This document shows positions 23,649-32,677 of a DNA stretch of 41,617 nt, one piece after another. The translations under genes were made by a program, and so were the position numbers. Position 1 is the stretch's first letter. Every line of letters starts with the position of its first letter. The notes under the pieces are model-generated. The model saw only the letters and a list, made by a program, of their open reading frames with translations, made no database searches and was not told the DNA's origin. The DNA comes from Bacteroides sp. (GTDB lineage: Bacteria; Bacteroidota; Bacteroidia; Bacteroidales; Muribaculaceae). The stretch covers positions 53,554 through 95,170 of the forward strand of contig JAAVDD010000006.1 of the NCBI GenBank assembly GCA_014801985.1, read 5' to 3'.

Positions 23649-25913
23649 TTAAAATTTAATTGTAGCGCTGAATTCGACTGTTAAAGGTCGAAGATAGCTG
23701 CCGCTCATATAATAGTTCTTATATTTTCCACTTTCTTCCTTGCTTAAAAGCTCCGCACCATTAATGGTTCCGCTTGCCCCTTTCTGATTAAGGAAATTCA
23801 CTACCGTGCAACCTAACTCCAGATTACGGTTCACTGTCCAGTTAATACCACCAAAGGTCTCCCAGCGACCATTAAAGAACAATGCATTTGTCAGATTGGC
23901 ATACGTCTTGCCGAAATAGCGGAACGATAACCAGAACCTGAGCTTATCATTAAGTTGATAACTCGGATCCAATTCCACCAAAACCTGGGGTATCTCTTTA
24001 ACGATATTTCCGTTGGCATTCAGATCCGGCACTCCCTCAAAAGGAGACTTAATGTAATAATTATCATAGGTCGGTTTCTGAAGTGTAAGTAGGGCATGAA
24101 GGTTGAACCCTTTGAAGGGATGGATTTCTGCCGACGTGGTCCAGCCTAATGTCTTGATGCTATAAATAAGCAATGTGGTTTTCGATTGTGTTGTTCCAGG
24201 CTTCGTAACATTTTGCTGGTCAATATTATTTGATTTAGCGATAAATGTCACCATTGAAGTCAGATCAACCCAATTATTTTTATATGTGATCCCTCCGCGG
24301 ATCAGAGGGATCGTCACCCTCTTGTATTGCTCTTCTGTCGGTCCCGTTCCTGCATATTCATTTATGCGTGGATAGCGAGTTGCGACCGTCGCATCCGCTG
24401 TTACTCCAAAATGACGGTTAAAATTATAAATTCCCTGTACTGTTGCTGCATAATTAAGCTTATTCTTTAAGACTTTGTGAGGAGCAATCACAACGGTATT
24501 TTCAGTCCCGTCGGCATTAGTATATGTATGTGTATCGCCGATGTGAAAACCGGAATAACGCCCGTATGGAATCTGGTCTGCACACATGCGGTAATATTCC
24601 AGTCGCCCACCGAAATAAAGATTAAACTTAGGGGTCACCTGCCAGTTATCTGTTATGTAGAGTGCAAGTTTGTTCTCATATCCTTTGGTATATTCAGGCG
24701 ATAATTCATTAAAGCCATAAAACTGTTGGGTTGAACCATCCGGAAGATGCTTAATAAGGATATCAGTGTAGGGTGAGACAGTTCCGGTCCATTGAAAGGA
24801 AGAGGAATTATAGTCAAGATGATAATACCATTCGTTAAGTCCGAGCCGAAGCTTATGGTTGCCGAAGCTTTTACTCAATTCAGAGGTAAGAAGGGCATTG
24901 CTGACTTTCCCGAAATGAAGCCATGTGCGACGACCTTCAGCCAAACCTATATAAGGAGTTGTTTCCCCTTCTTTATATAGATTGTCTGCGGCTGTTGTCT
25001 CATATATAGAGCTTCCCCCGAAATCGCAATAGTCAGCCTTGGGAGCAATCATATATTTTGCATTGACATCGAGCTTGTAATCATTATCAAAGGTATAATC
25101 AAAATGAGCGGTTATGTCGTGTGCATAATTATCGGTGAAATCCCCCCATCTTCCTTTTTTCATCTTGCCGTCAAGAATATCCATATATTCAAATTCTCCA
25201 CCAATAGGAGCATAAGAAGTTGTACCGAGCGCAAAACCGGGAATCTCTAAAACACTCCCATCGCCAACATAAATAAAGGGTGCACTGTTGACCATCGATC
25301 CGAGGGCATTGCTCTTGGAGAACTTATACAGAAGACTTACGCTTCCGCTATCTAAAAGCCTTGTCAATCCGGCATGATATATTTGGGTTCGGTCAGAGAA
25401 ATCAGTAAATCGAATCTTGAAATATCCTGGGTCAAAATTCTGATATACACTGGCCGTGTAAAGCCATTTATCCCCTATTCCACCAGACACATTCATATCA
25501 AAATTCTGCCATCCGAAGGTATTAGTCCTATAGTTGATTATGGCCTTGAAATCCTTCTGCCCGAAATTGGAATAAGAATCCACGGAATATGCAATGTTGC
25601 CGGTCTTTATAGCCGATTCCATAGGATTCATAAGTCCTACCTTCCCAATGCTCGCATCGCTGCGCCAATGGCGCGCAAGTTGATGAATGGCCGAAGAATA
25701 AACAGCCGGGAGTCCGTTCTCATAGACATTCACATCCTCGCTGGGAAGGCCAATCTGGATCTCTCTCGGCTTGGTTGCATCCGAGGCATTGAGCATCACA
25801 TTGCGTTCTTCCCCCTTTTCTACTCCCTTTATGGTATCAGGTTTTTCTTTAGCTATGGCAGAGAGTGGCATCATCATTATTGCTGCCATTGCCGTCATAA
25901 GGTTACGATTCAT
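23649..25913 (-). CDS. TonB-dependent receptor-like outer-membrane protein
   Basis: 754 residues from ATG 25913 (MNRNLMTAMAAIMMMPLSAIA, signal peptide); an upstream in-frame start would place 20 hydrophilic residues before the signal. After a plug-like segment (REIQIGLPSEDVNVYENGLPAVYS) the protein has the alternating aromatic strands of a large barrel (YSNFGQKDFKAIINYRTNTF, FNLYFGGRLEYYRM) and ends in a phenylalanine (TVEFSATIKF), the usual barrel end. No carboxypeptidase-like N-terminal extension and no SusD partner are present. It is the first gene of the unit with the alpha-galactosidase and is divergent from the DUF6377 regulator. Confidence 0.83.
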   Translation of the reverse strand: MNRNLMTAMAAIMMMPLSAIAKEKPDTIKGVEKGEERNVMLNASDATKPREIQIGLPSEDVNVYENGLPAVYSSAIHQLARHWRSDASIGKVGLMNPMESAIKTGNIAYSVDSYSNFGQKDFKAIINYRTNTFGWQNFDMNVSGGIGDKWLYTASVYQNFDPGYFKIRFTDFSDRTQIYHAGLTRLLDSGSVSLLYKFSKSNALGSMVNSAPFIYVGDGSVLEIPGFALGTTSYAPIGGEFEYMDILDGKMKKGRWGDFTDNYAHDITAHFDYTFDNDYKLDVNAKYMIAPKADYCDFGGSSIYETTAADNLYKEGETTPYIGLAEGRRTWLHFGKVSNALLTSELSKSFGNHKLRLGLNEWYYHLDYNSSSFQWTGTVSPYTDILIKHLPDGSTQQFYGFNELSPEYTKGYENKLALYITDNWQVTPKFNLYFGGRLEYYRMCADQIPYGRYSGFHIGDTHTYTNADGTENTVVIAPHKVLKNKLNYAATVQGIYNFNRHFGVTADATVATRYPRINEYAGTGPTEEQYKRVTIPLIRGGITYKNNWVDLTSMVTFIAKSNNIDQQNVTKPGTTQSKTTLLIYSIKTLGWTTSAEIHPFKGFNLHALLTLQKPTYDNYYIKSPFEGVPDLNANGNIVKEIPQVLVELDPSYQLNDKLRFWLSFRYFGKTYANLTNALFFNGRWETFGGINWTVNRNLELGCTVVNFLNQKGASGTINGAELLSKEESGKYKNYYMSGSYLRPLTVEFSATIKF

Positions 25914-25942
25914 ACTTTTATCGTTTGTGGGTTGTTTTTTTG

Positions 25943-25974
25943 CAAATTTAGCATCTTGAAAAAGCCTTGTCAAT
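25943..25974 (-). promoter_or_regulatory. Promoter of the receptor / alpha-galactosidase unit
   Basis: On the minus strand ATTG (25971-25974), 20-base spacer, TAAATTTG (25943-25950). The -33 box matches 3 of 4 positions. The expected start is about 25936, leaving a leader of about 22 nt. Confidence 0.65.
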
Positions 25975-26071
25975 ATAAAGTAGCCTTCAGGTAGTCTATA
26001 AGTAGAATAAGAAATAATAATACCTTGTAAAATAGATATTTAATAAAAATGGCATATTTCTTTGAGGTAGT

Positions 26072-26103
26072 ATTGCAGGAATGGAAAATAATAGCTATTT
26101 TTG
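26072..26103 (+). promoter_or_regulatory. Promoter of the DUF6377-type regulator
   Basis: ATTG (26072-26075), 20-base spacer, TATTTTTG (26096-26103). The expected start of about 26110 gives a 5' leader of about 48 nt, which supports ATG 26158 as the start. Confidence 0.6.
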
Positions 26104-26157
26104 TCCATACATTCTTTTTTAGGAATTTATATTTCCCCCAACCATTATACTTTAACC

Positions 26158-27777
26158 ATGAATTTAAAGCTCACTTTTTCCCTTATTTTAGCCTTGGTTT
26201 TCCTTATTCCGATTGAATCAAAATCGGAAGATAAATTGCTGGATAAGCTTGACCGAACCATTGAAAATCGAGATAATTTCATTAAAATAAAAGAAGCAAG
26301 GGTGGATAGTCTTCGCCGGCTCATCAACCCCGATAAAAGCAAGGCTGCCAATCTTGAGATTTACGACAAACTGTTCAGAGAATTTCTTGCATTCAGCTTT
26401 GATTCGGCTATGGCCTATGTCAACAGAGCATCAATGATTGTCGAGCCCGATGATCCTTATGATCTCCGCAAACAGATTGAAATTCATCGTGCCCTGTCAC
26501 TTGCCACATCCGGTCATTTCAGCCACGCCATAAATATACTGAAAGGAATTGACTCCCGTAGATTATCCCAAAAGCTTCAGGAGGAATATTTTGCAGCCTG
26601 CGAATGGACTTATGGTGTCTGGGCAGCTTATTCTGATAAAAGCTCTGTTGCCCCCGAACTGACTAAGGAGAGCCTAACTTATCTTGACTCCCTTATCCGC
26701 GTGACCGAAACCTCAGCTCCGGAATATTCATACCGACTTGCTGAGAAAGCGCTTCGGTCGCATAATTACCCAGAGGCAGAGAAGAATTACCTGAAAGCGT
26801 TGAACATGATTCCCGTGGATAACCGCCTTTATGCTCAGGCGGCTTACGCTCTGGCTATGACATATAATGAAATGGGTAAAAAGGATAAATACAAGGAATG
26901 GCTTGTTAAGGCTGCCATATCCGACCAGACGGTACCATTGAAAGAGAATCTTGCCCTGCAGCAACTCGCTCTCTTTCTTAATAATGAAGAGGGAGATGTA
27001 GAACGGGCGAATACATATCTGAAGCTGGCTTTGGAGGATGCCATCTTCTATAATAATCGTTTGAGGATGCTTGAGATTGCAGAGAAAACTCCTGATATTA
27101 CAAATGTGTATCAAGATACCATTGAACATCAGAATAAGCGACTGAAGCTATATATCCTTATTATCGGCATCCTATTGCTCCTGCTCGGTGGTTTTGCATT
27201 CTATACCTACCGCCAGCGTCAACAAGCTGCCAAATCAAAGAACGTTTTGGCGGAATTAAACAGTCAGCTAAGTCTTCTAAATGCCCGTTTAAGCAGCACT
27301 AACAGATCGAGAGAACAATACGTGAGCCTTTTTATGGATCTATGCGCTGCATATATCGAGAAGCTCAACCGTTTCCCGATGATACTTAAAATGAAGGTGA
27401 AACAATTGGGTGATCTAAATTCAGTGGCCGACAGATATGTTCGGCCGACCGAATTGGAGACACGAGAGATGTTCAGGAATTTTGATACGGCTTTCCTGCG
27501 CCTATACCCGGATTATATCGAGCAGTTTAATCTTTTGTTAAAGCCGGAAGAAAAGATTTATCCTAAAAAGGGGGAGATGCTAAACACTGATCTCAGGATT
27601 TATGCTCTTGTAAGGATGGGGATTTCAGAGAGCCATAAGATTGCCACTCTCCTTTTCCTCTCTCCTCAAACCATTTTTAACCATCGAACTCAAGTAAGAA
27701 ACCGGGCTATTGACCGTAATAATTTTGAAAAGGATGTGATGCAGATATGCGACGTCAATGAAATTAATGCAACATGA
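26158..27777 (+). CDS. DUF6377-type membrane-anchored regulator
   Basis: 539 residues. Signal peptide (MNLKLTFSLILALVFLIPIES), a periplasmic region of TPR-like helices (about 25-325; NYPEAEKNYLKALNMIP, AQAAYALAMTYNEMGK), one transmembrane helix near 330-350 (LYILIIGILLLLLGGFAFY), a coiled-coil-like stretch (LAELNSQLSLLNARLSS), and a C-terminal cytoplasmic domain ending in a LuxR/GerE-like helix-turn-helix (IATLLFLSPQTIFNHRTQVR). DUF6377 proteins are typical Bacteroidota regulators near nutrient-uptake loci. Divergence from the receptor / alpha-galactosidase unit suggests it controls that unit; this is inference. It converges with the alpha/beta hydrolase gene downstream. Confidence 0.83.
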   Translation: MNLKLTFSLILALVFLIPIESKSEDKLLDKLDRTIENRDNFIKIKEARVDSLRRLINPDKSKAANLEIYDKLFREFLAFSFDSAMAYVNRASMIVEPDDPYDLRKQIEIHRALSLATSGHFSHAINILKGIDSRRLSQKLQEEYFAACEWTYGVWAAYSDKSSVAPELTKESLTYLDSLIRVTETSAPEYSYRLAEKALRSHNYPEAEKNYLKALNMIPVDNRLYAQAAYALAMTYNEMGKKDKYKEWLVKAAISDQTVPLKENLALQQLALFLNNEEGDVERANTYLKLALEDAIFYNNRLRMLEIAEKTPDITNVYQDTIEHQNKRLKLYILIIGILLLLLGGFAFYTYRQRQQAAKSKNVLAELNSQLSLLNARLSSTNRSREQYVSLFMDLCAAYIEKLNRFPMILKMKVKQLGDLNSVADRYVRPTELETREMFRNFDTAFLRLYPDYIEQFNLLLKPEEKIYPKKGEMLNTDLRIYALVRMGISESHKIATLLFLSPQTIFNHRTQVRNRAIDRNNFEKDVMQICDVNEINAT

Positions 27778-27844
27778 TTCCATTGCCGATACGTTCCAAA
27801 GAGATTAATCTACAATTAATATTCTTGGGAAACATTAACACTTC

Positions 27845-28909
27845 CTATCTGTCAAATTTTTTGATAAATTTGAAAATCGTATCGTATGCGGCATCCCGGA
27901 CCTCTTTGCGGCTTAGGATAAGATCGTGGAGTCCACTGTCAATTGTGCATACCATACGACGGTCGGGCTGTCCCATCTTCATTCCTCGTTTCTGCAACAT
28001 CGCAGGATCGAGCACTGCATCGCCGGTTTGAAAATCAGGTTCCCAATTACAACCATCTATCTTTCTGCTGCTGTGCATCACAAGCACCGGGACCGTAATC
28101 TTCCCGGCCTTCTTCATAAGCTGCGACTGTGCATGGTTAATGGCCCCAACCCAACTGTAGGTCACCGGAGGAGAATAGACCATCTTCCAATCCGTGTTAT
28201 ATTCCCATTCACCATGATACTGTTTCAAAAGACTATAAGCATACCCGTCACAATGACCCTGCTTTATCTTAGAATTCTTTGAAAATTTACTGAGGAATTC
28301 AATCACAGGCGCACCGACATTTCGCATGAAGGCCGAAAAATTCCATTCAAGAAACGGACTATCCGTTACAACCCTGTCCACACCGCAATCTTTCCCTTTC
28401 ATCGCTGCAAGATAGAGCACTGTCAGACCTCCCGTGGAGTGGCCTCCAAGAGTAATGTCTGTGTTTCCATCCCGACGTATCTGATTAAGGGCGGAATCAA
28501 TATCGTCGAAATATTCCGTCTGCTTCCTGATATTGAAAGGATATTGCCAAGGTTCCCAGCTGCGACCATACCGACGGAGATCCACGGCATAGAAGTTATA
28601 GCCTGAATCCACAAACCTCTCTCCCATCTCTTTCTGGAAAAAATAGTCATTGAAACCATGCACATAAAGGAATGCTTTCTTGGATCCTTTTCGGTTAAGT
28701 TTCCTTACGATAGTTGAACGGCATGGCCCGTCAAACGCTTCTCCCTGATTCACATATCGCGCTTCATATCCCTCAAGGATATCCTTATGCCATGTCGTGT
28801 CGGTGGTAAGTGTGACAGGTCCGGTATATTTTTCAGGGAAATGCCATTCGGCAGAGGCCATCACTCCGACAGCCATAAATATCAAAAGCAATAACGGTAG
28901 TTTTCTCAT
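27845..28909 (-). CDS. Secreted alpha/beta hydrolase (serine aminopeptidase S33 / lysophospholipase-like)
   Basis: 354 residues with a signal peptide (MRKLPLLLLIFMAVGVMASA). The alpha/beta-hydrolase core has the oxyanion strand FLYVHGFNDYF, the nucleophile elbow GGHSTGG and a late catalytic histidine in DSGLHDLILS. The VDLRRYGRSW block is typical of monoacylglycerol-lipase-like S33 proteins. The substrate is unknown. It stands alone on the minus strand, converging on the DUF6377 gene; its downstream partner on the same strand is none. Confidence 0.85.
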   Translation of the reverse strand: MRKLPLLLLIFMAVGVMASAEWHFPEKYTGPVTLTTDTTWHKDILEGYEARYVNQGEAFDGPCRSTIVRKLNRKGSKKAFLYVHGFNDYFFQKEMGERFVDSGYNFYAVDLRRYGRSWEPWQYPFNIRKQTEYFDDIDSALNQIRRDGNTDITLGGHSTGGLTVLYLAAMKGKDCGVDRVVTDSPFLEWNFSAFMRNVGAPVIEFLSKFSKNSKIKQGHCDGYAYSLLKQYHGEWEYNTDWKMVYSPPVTYSWVGAINHAQSQLMKKAGKITVPVLVMHSSRKIDGCNWEPDFQTGDAVLDPAMLQKRGMKMGQPDRRMVCTIDSGLHDLILSRKEVRDAAYDTIFKFIKKFDR

Positions 28910-28955
28910 CTTAGCAGAATCTTAATTGTATAGTTATGTAAAGGAAAAATAAAAG

Positions 28956-28994
28956 CCGGAATCCCGACTTCTATTATAACATCGAGATTCCGGT
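28956..28994 (-). terminator. Intrinsic terminator after the 29021-31897 gene
   Basis: On the minus strand a stem (CCGGAATC / GATTCCGG) encloses about 22 bases and is followed by TTTTATTTTT. Confidence 0.85.
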
Positions 28995-29020
28995 ATTTTG
29001 TTCAATTTAAAGATCTAATA

Positions 29021-31897
29021 TCAGAAAGGGCGACCACCTCCCGGAAAACCACCTCCACCCGGCGGGCGGTCTCCACGTGGGCCCTGCGGTCTTTCTCCCT
29101 GCGGTGCCTCTCCGTGAGGAGGACCGGGAAAATCGCCATCTTCACCAGGCATATTGTTCTGAGTCCGCTTCTTGACGGTGTTGAATTTCCAGCTGACCCC
29201 AAACATGACATAACGGGTGAGATCATTGTAACGGTTATCGGTAATCATGTTCGCACTGATCGAACGACTGATATTCTTCTTCTCTCCCAATAAATCGTAG
29301 GCTCTGACAGAGAATGTCAGACTTTTATCCTTCAACACACTGTAGGAAATCTGAGCATTCCAAAGCCAAGAAGATGTGTTGAAGCCGCGAGAATAGCCGG
29401 TAGACTTATCAAAGGCAAGATCGGTCGAGATATTAAGACCGAAAGGCAGATAAAGCGAAGCATCCGTGGTGAATCCGTATGTATGGGTATATTGATTGCG
29501 CTGCTGCGGAAGAGAGTTAGTCGCCATATTGAATGAATATGTTGGATTGACCGACATTTGGAATATATCACAGGAAAAGGTCATTCCGACATTCGGTGCC
29601 AGCCGCAGATTGCCGGATCGGTTGAAATCTCCGTTGATATAACCCGCCATGTTGTTATAGCTTGCCATCATACGTGCGGAGTAACGCCATTTCTTGTTTG
29701 GAAGTGGCTGATTTATCATAAACATACCCATCACATTCATATTTCCATTGGCATTGGCATATTCTGTGGTACGGATACCGGTTTCAGCATCCGTTGTTGT
29801 GCGTGAAACGACAACATTGGTTGAGTATGATCCTCGGAGCATAGCCACCATCGATTGCTGTAAATCCTGATTATAGTTGTTATAATGAAATCCTACAGAC
29901 TGTTGGAATGTCGGTTTCAAATCAGGATTACCTATAACGATATTCATCGGGTCGGACACATCCATCACAGGTTGAAGCTGCGAAAGAGATGGGGAACTTG
30001 TGTTGGCACGATAGTTGATACGCAGTGATCGGGTTTTAGAGAATTTATAGCGCATATTAAAATATGGCGCCAAGTTCCATACCCAATTAGCCGGCACATT
30101 CCGTTCCGACATAATCAGGTCGGTGCTTTTGCTCATGGAGGGAGCTAACACCATCCCTGCCTCAAGGTTATAATCTTTCGAGACCTTTTTATATCCTATT
30201 CTCAATTCCTGATTCATGAAACGATTTCGGAAACGATTGGAGAGCGATGCATCAGGTTCAAGACCGACAGGCACTCCGTCAAGATTTGCAACCCGGAAGT
30301 TTTCCGGATCATCCGGTGTTGGAAGATTATAGGTGTATTTATCCGCGTCGTTGAAACGATATTGGAGACGATAGGAGAACTGCAGGAAGTTTCCTCGTTT
30401 TACATCGCCGATAGGTTCTGTCCAAGTCAGACGTCCCATAATCGAGTTGTTCCACTGGTCATTGTCGGAGAAACGATATAGGAGCGAATCACTGTTCTGA
30501 AGATAGTATTCGATATCATTCCATGAAGTGGTCTTTTCCTTAGTATCTGAAAACTCATATTTCACCTGCGCACTGAAAGCTCTGCCTGGACGAGAAGCAA
30601 ATTTATGGGTATATATCAGATCTCCTCCCACATTGTAACTCGTACCACGATTGAAACGGCTGTTTTCGTTAAGATTCACTTTTGAATGTGTGGCATCGCC
30701 TGCAAAAAGAGTATCGGTATCAAACAGCGACGAGTTTCTGGAATTGAATGAAAAATTAGGACGGAAATCAATTGTATTGTTATCGTCTATCTTCCACTCC
30801 ATTCTCAGATCGGCCCTCAAGTTATGTCCCTTATCGCGCGTAATGCTGTGTTCACGCTGATTGCTTGTTGAGTCGGCGAAGAGATATTGCTTGTCGGTAA
30901 AGGATTCGGCTTCACGATCGGAATGAGTATAAAAAATATTACCACCGACACGGAATGTCTCTGACTTTCCGAGATTGAAATTCACACCGAAACGTTGCGA
31001 AGTGTTTATTCCGCCCGATGGCCCGAAATTACGGAATCTTCCTCTTCCACTGTCTGAGAAACCGAGGTCATTTATATTATTTGCCCCTCCCACAATAGAA
31101 ACCTGATTTCCGGAAGTTGAAAAAGTGGATATATTGAAACTCCCTTCGTAACGTCCGTCAGTGCCATAGCCGGCTCCTATAGTGCCGAGCCATCCATTCT
31201 CCATTGTTTTCTTGACAGTGAGATTAATCACTGTCTCCTCTTCTCCATCGTCGACACCTGTCAAGCGTGAGAAATCACTTTTTCGGTCGATGACCTGCAC
31301 CTTGTCGACTAATTCAGAAGGGAGGTTCTTAGTCGACATACTCGTGTCGTCACCAAAAAATTCCTTTCCATTGACAAGAACCTTGGTTATAGTCTTACCG
31401 TTCGACTGGAGTGTGCCATCGCTGCCGACCTCCACTCCGGGAAGTTTTTTGAGTAGATCTTCTACAGTGGCATTGGGATGAGTCTTATAAGAACCGGCAT
31501 TAAATTCGAGGGTGTCCTGTTTTGCAACAACAGCAGCCTTCACTCCGGTCACAACAGTCTCTTTCAGCATCGTAGCCTCTTCAGACAGCACAATATTTCC
31601 CAAATTGGCTTCGGGTATGGAGTCTGAAATAGTGAAAACCTTTTCAGCGGTGTCCATCCCGATCATAGAGACGGCGAGAGAATACCGGCCATTGTTTATA
31701 TCAGGAATTTTAAAAACACCATCGATATTGGAAACGACCAATTGCCGTTTTGTTGAATCTGTCACCTCAACCAGCTTGACTGTGGCGCCGGGAAGTGGAT
31801 TGCCGTCGGAATCAAGTACCGTGCCGGTGATAACCGTTCCGTAAAGACCTGCAGCAATAGAGGATGAAATGAGTAATGTCAGAATAGTCTTCTTCAT
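29021..31897 (-). CDS. TonB-dependent-receptor-like outer-membrane beta-barrel protein
   Basis: 958 residues. Signal peptide (MKKTILTLLISSSIAAGLYG), carboxypeptidase-regulatory-like domain (about 22-105, TGTVLDSDGNPLPGATVKLVE), a plug-like region (about 130-225, EDLLKKLPGVEVGSDG, KVLVNGKEFFGDD) and a large barrel of the outer_membrane_beta-barrel (PF14905-like) type. It carries a C-terminal tail of about 35 residues rich in Pro, Gly and Arg (ERPQGPRGDRPPGGGGFPGG). No SusD follows. The substrate cannot be read from sequence. A good terminator follows the stop. Confidence 0.85.
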   Translation of the reverse strand: MKKTILTLLISSSIAAGLYGTVITGTVLDSDGNPLPGATVKLVEVTDSTKRQLVVSNIDGVFKIPDINNGRYSLAVSMIGMDTAEKVFTISDSIPEANLGNIVLSEEATMLKETVVTGVKAAVVAKQDTLEFNAGSYKTHPNATVEDLLKKLPGVEVGSDGTLQSNGKTITKVLVNGKEFFGDDTSMSTKNLPSELVDKVQVIDRKSDFSRLTGVDDGEEETVINLTVKKTMENGWLGTIGAGYGTDGRYEGSFNISTFSTSGNQVSIVGGANNINDLGFSDSGRGRFRNFGPSGGINTSQRFGVNFNLGKSETFRVGGNIFYTHSDREAESFTDKQYLFADSTSNQREHSITRDKGHNLRADLRMEWKIDDNNTIDFRPNFSFNSRNSSLFDTDTLFAGDATHSKVNLNENSRFNRGTSYNVGGDLIYTHKFASRPGRAFSAQVKYEFSDTKEKTTSWNDIEYYLQNSDSLLYRFSDNDQWNNSIMGRLTWTEPIGDVKRGNFLQFSYRLQYRFNDADKYTYNLPTPDDPENFRVANLDGVPVGLEPDASLSNRFRNRFMNQELRIGYKKVSKDYNLEAGMVLAPSMSKSTDLIMSERNVPANWVWNLAPYFNMRYKFSKTRSLRINYRANTSSPSLSQLQPVMDVSDPMNIVIGNPDLKPTFQQSVGFHYNNYNQDLQQSMVAMLRGSYSTNVVVSRTTTDAETGIRTTEYANANGNMNVMGMFMINQPLPNKKWRYSARMMASYNNMAGYINGDFNRSGNLRLAPNVGMTFSCDIFQMSVNPTYSFNMATNSLPQQRNQYTHTYGFTTDASLYLPFGLNISTDLAFDKSTGYSRGFNTSSWLWNAQISYSVLKDKSLTFSVRAYDLLGEKKNISRSISANMITDNRYNDLTRYVMFGVSWKFNTVKKRTQNNMPGEDGDFPGPPHGEAPQGERPQGPRGDRPPGGGGFPGGGRPF

Positions 31898-31966
31898 AAT
31901 TGAATCATATAAGTTATAAAACTTACTGCTTTAAGACCATTCTAAGTCAGTAAGGTTTAATCCTCT

Positions 31967-32482
31967 TCATTCAATATATACACGATATGCCAACAGACTC
32001 TTCCCTTCAATATAATCGGGAAGATGTCGGCATCGTGTGGCAATCATCATCTTGTCGAATGGTATTGCTTCGCCAAAAGGTAAGATCTGGTAACCGGCTA
32101 TCTCCGAATCATCCCTTTTCAAGGCTTGCCACACCATAACCTGCAGATCTTCCGTATCCTCTCCGGCATCTATTCGGTCAATATTATCCAATAGCAATCC
32201 ATCATAACCAAACTCACCGGCTGCAATATGCTGATTAAGATGCTGCCCTATCTTATTGAAAGCACCATTCTTGCAATCCGCCAAATCAATTTTCAATAGA
32301 TTCAACTGCGGATTGGCACCCTCAAGCTCACTCAATGACATTTGATTATCCGGATCAATGATAAGAACCGAAAAAAGTTTCTGATTGAATATTCTTATAA
32401 TTTCCCGGCGTTTCTCCATCCATTTGTCCATCTTTCCATCAGGAGCCCAATCGCCATCCTCAAAACTATCAAGTATGCTCAT
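31967..32482 (-). CDS. Hypothetical protein resembling an AAA+ core without a P-loop
   Basis: 171 residues, acidic, no signal peptide or membrane segment. YDGLLLDNIDRID looks like a Walker B strand with following acidic residues, and FDKMMIATRCRHLP looks like the sensor-1 strand of AAA+ proteins, while FSVLIIDPDNQMS stands where the first strand and P-loop would be, but the GxxxxGK[ST] is absent. Alternatively it is an unrelated alpha/beta protein. The gene lies 69 bases downstream of the beta-barrel gene's start (same strand, upstream of it) and about 100 bases after the end of the next gene upstream. I do not recognise its family. Confidence 0.55.
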   Translation of the reverse strand: MSILDSFEDGDWAPDGKMDKWMEKRREIIRIFNQKLFSVLIIDPDNQMSLSELEGANPQLNLLKIDLADCKNGAFNKIGQHLNQHIAAGEFGYDGLLLDNIDRIDAGEDTEDLQVMVWQALKRDDSEIAGYQILPFGEAIPFDKMMIATRCRHLPDYIEGKSLLAYRVYIE

Positions 32483-32584
32483 AATATTCTTAATTTGTGT
32501 ATTCTTAATTTAAACCTTGAATAAAACATTGGGGCGACCCAGTCTTTTGCGAGCCACCCCGATTGAAGTTAGTTGTTTTTAAGA

Positions 32585-32677
32585 TTAATCAATCTTTTCT
32601 GCCACCCATTCGCCATCCTTCTCCAAGAGATGATAGAGATAGGTGTGAATGTTATCTACACCAAAGTTCATCATCAT
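32585..32677 (-). pseudogene. Out-of-frame continuation of the 32652-33620 gene (30 codons)
   Basis: After the upstream gene's last in-frame DDD, the +1 frame reads on as NFGVDNIHTYLYHLLEKDGE and then WVAEKID before a stop at 32585-32587. The composition (Tyr, Leu, acidic) is protein-like. Either a one-base insertion in the GATGATGATGAA repeat broke the end of the gene, or an overlapping ORF of 30 codons starts at ATG 32677 and is translationally coupled. Seen: the open frame. Inferred: that it is the lost C-terminus. Confidence 0.45.

Noticed and set aside
27794..27831. Possible terminator between the DUF6377 and hydrolase genes
   Set aside because: The stem TTCCAAAGA / TCTTGGGAA is short, has one mismatch and no T-run on either strand.
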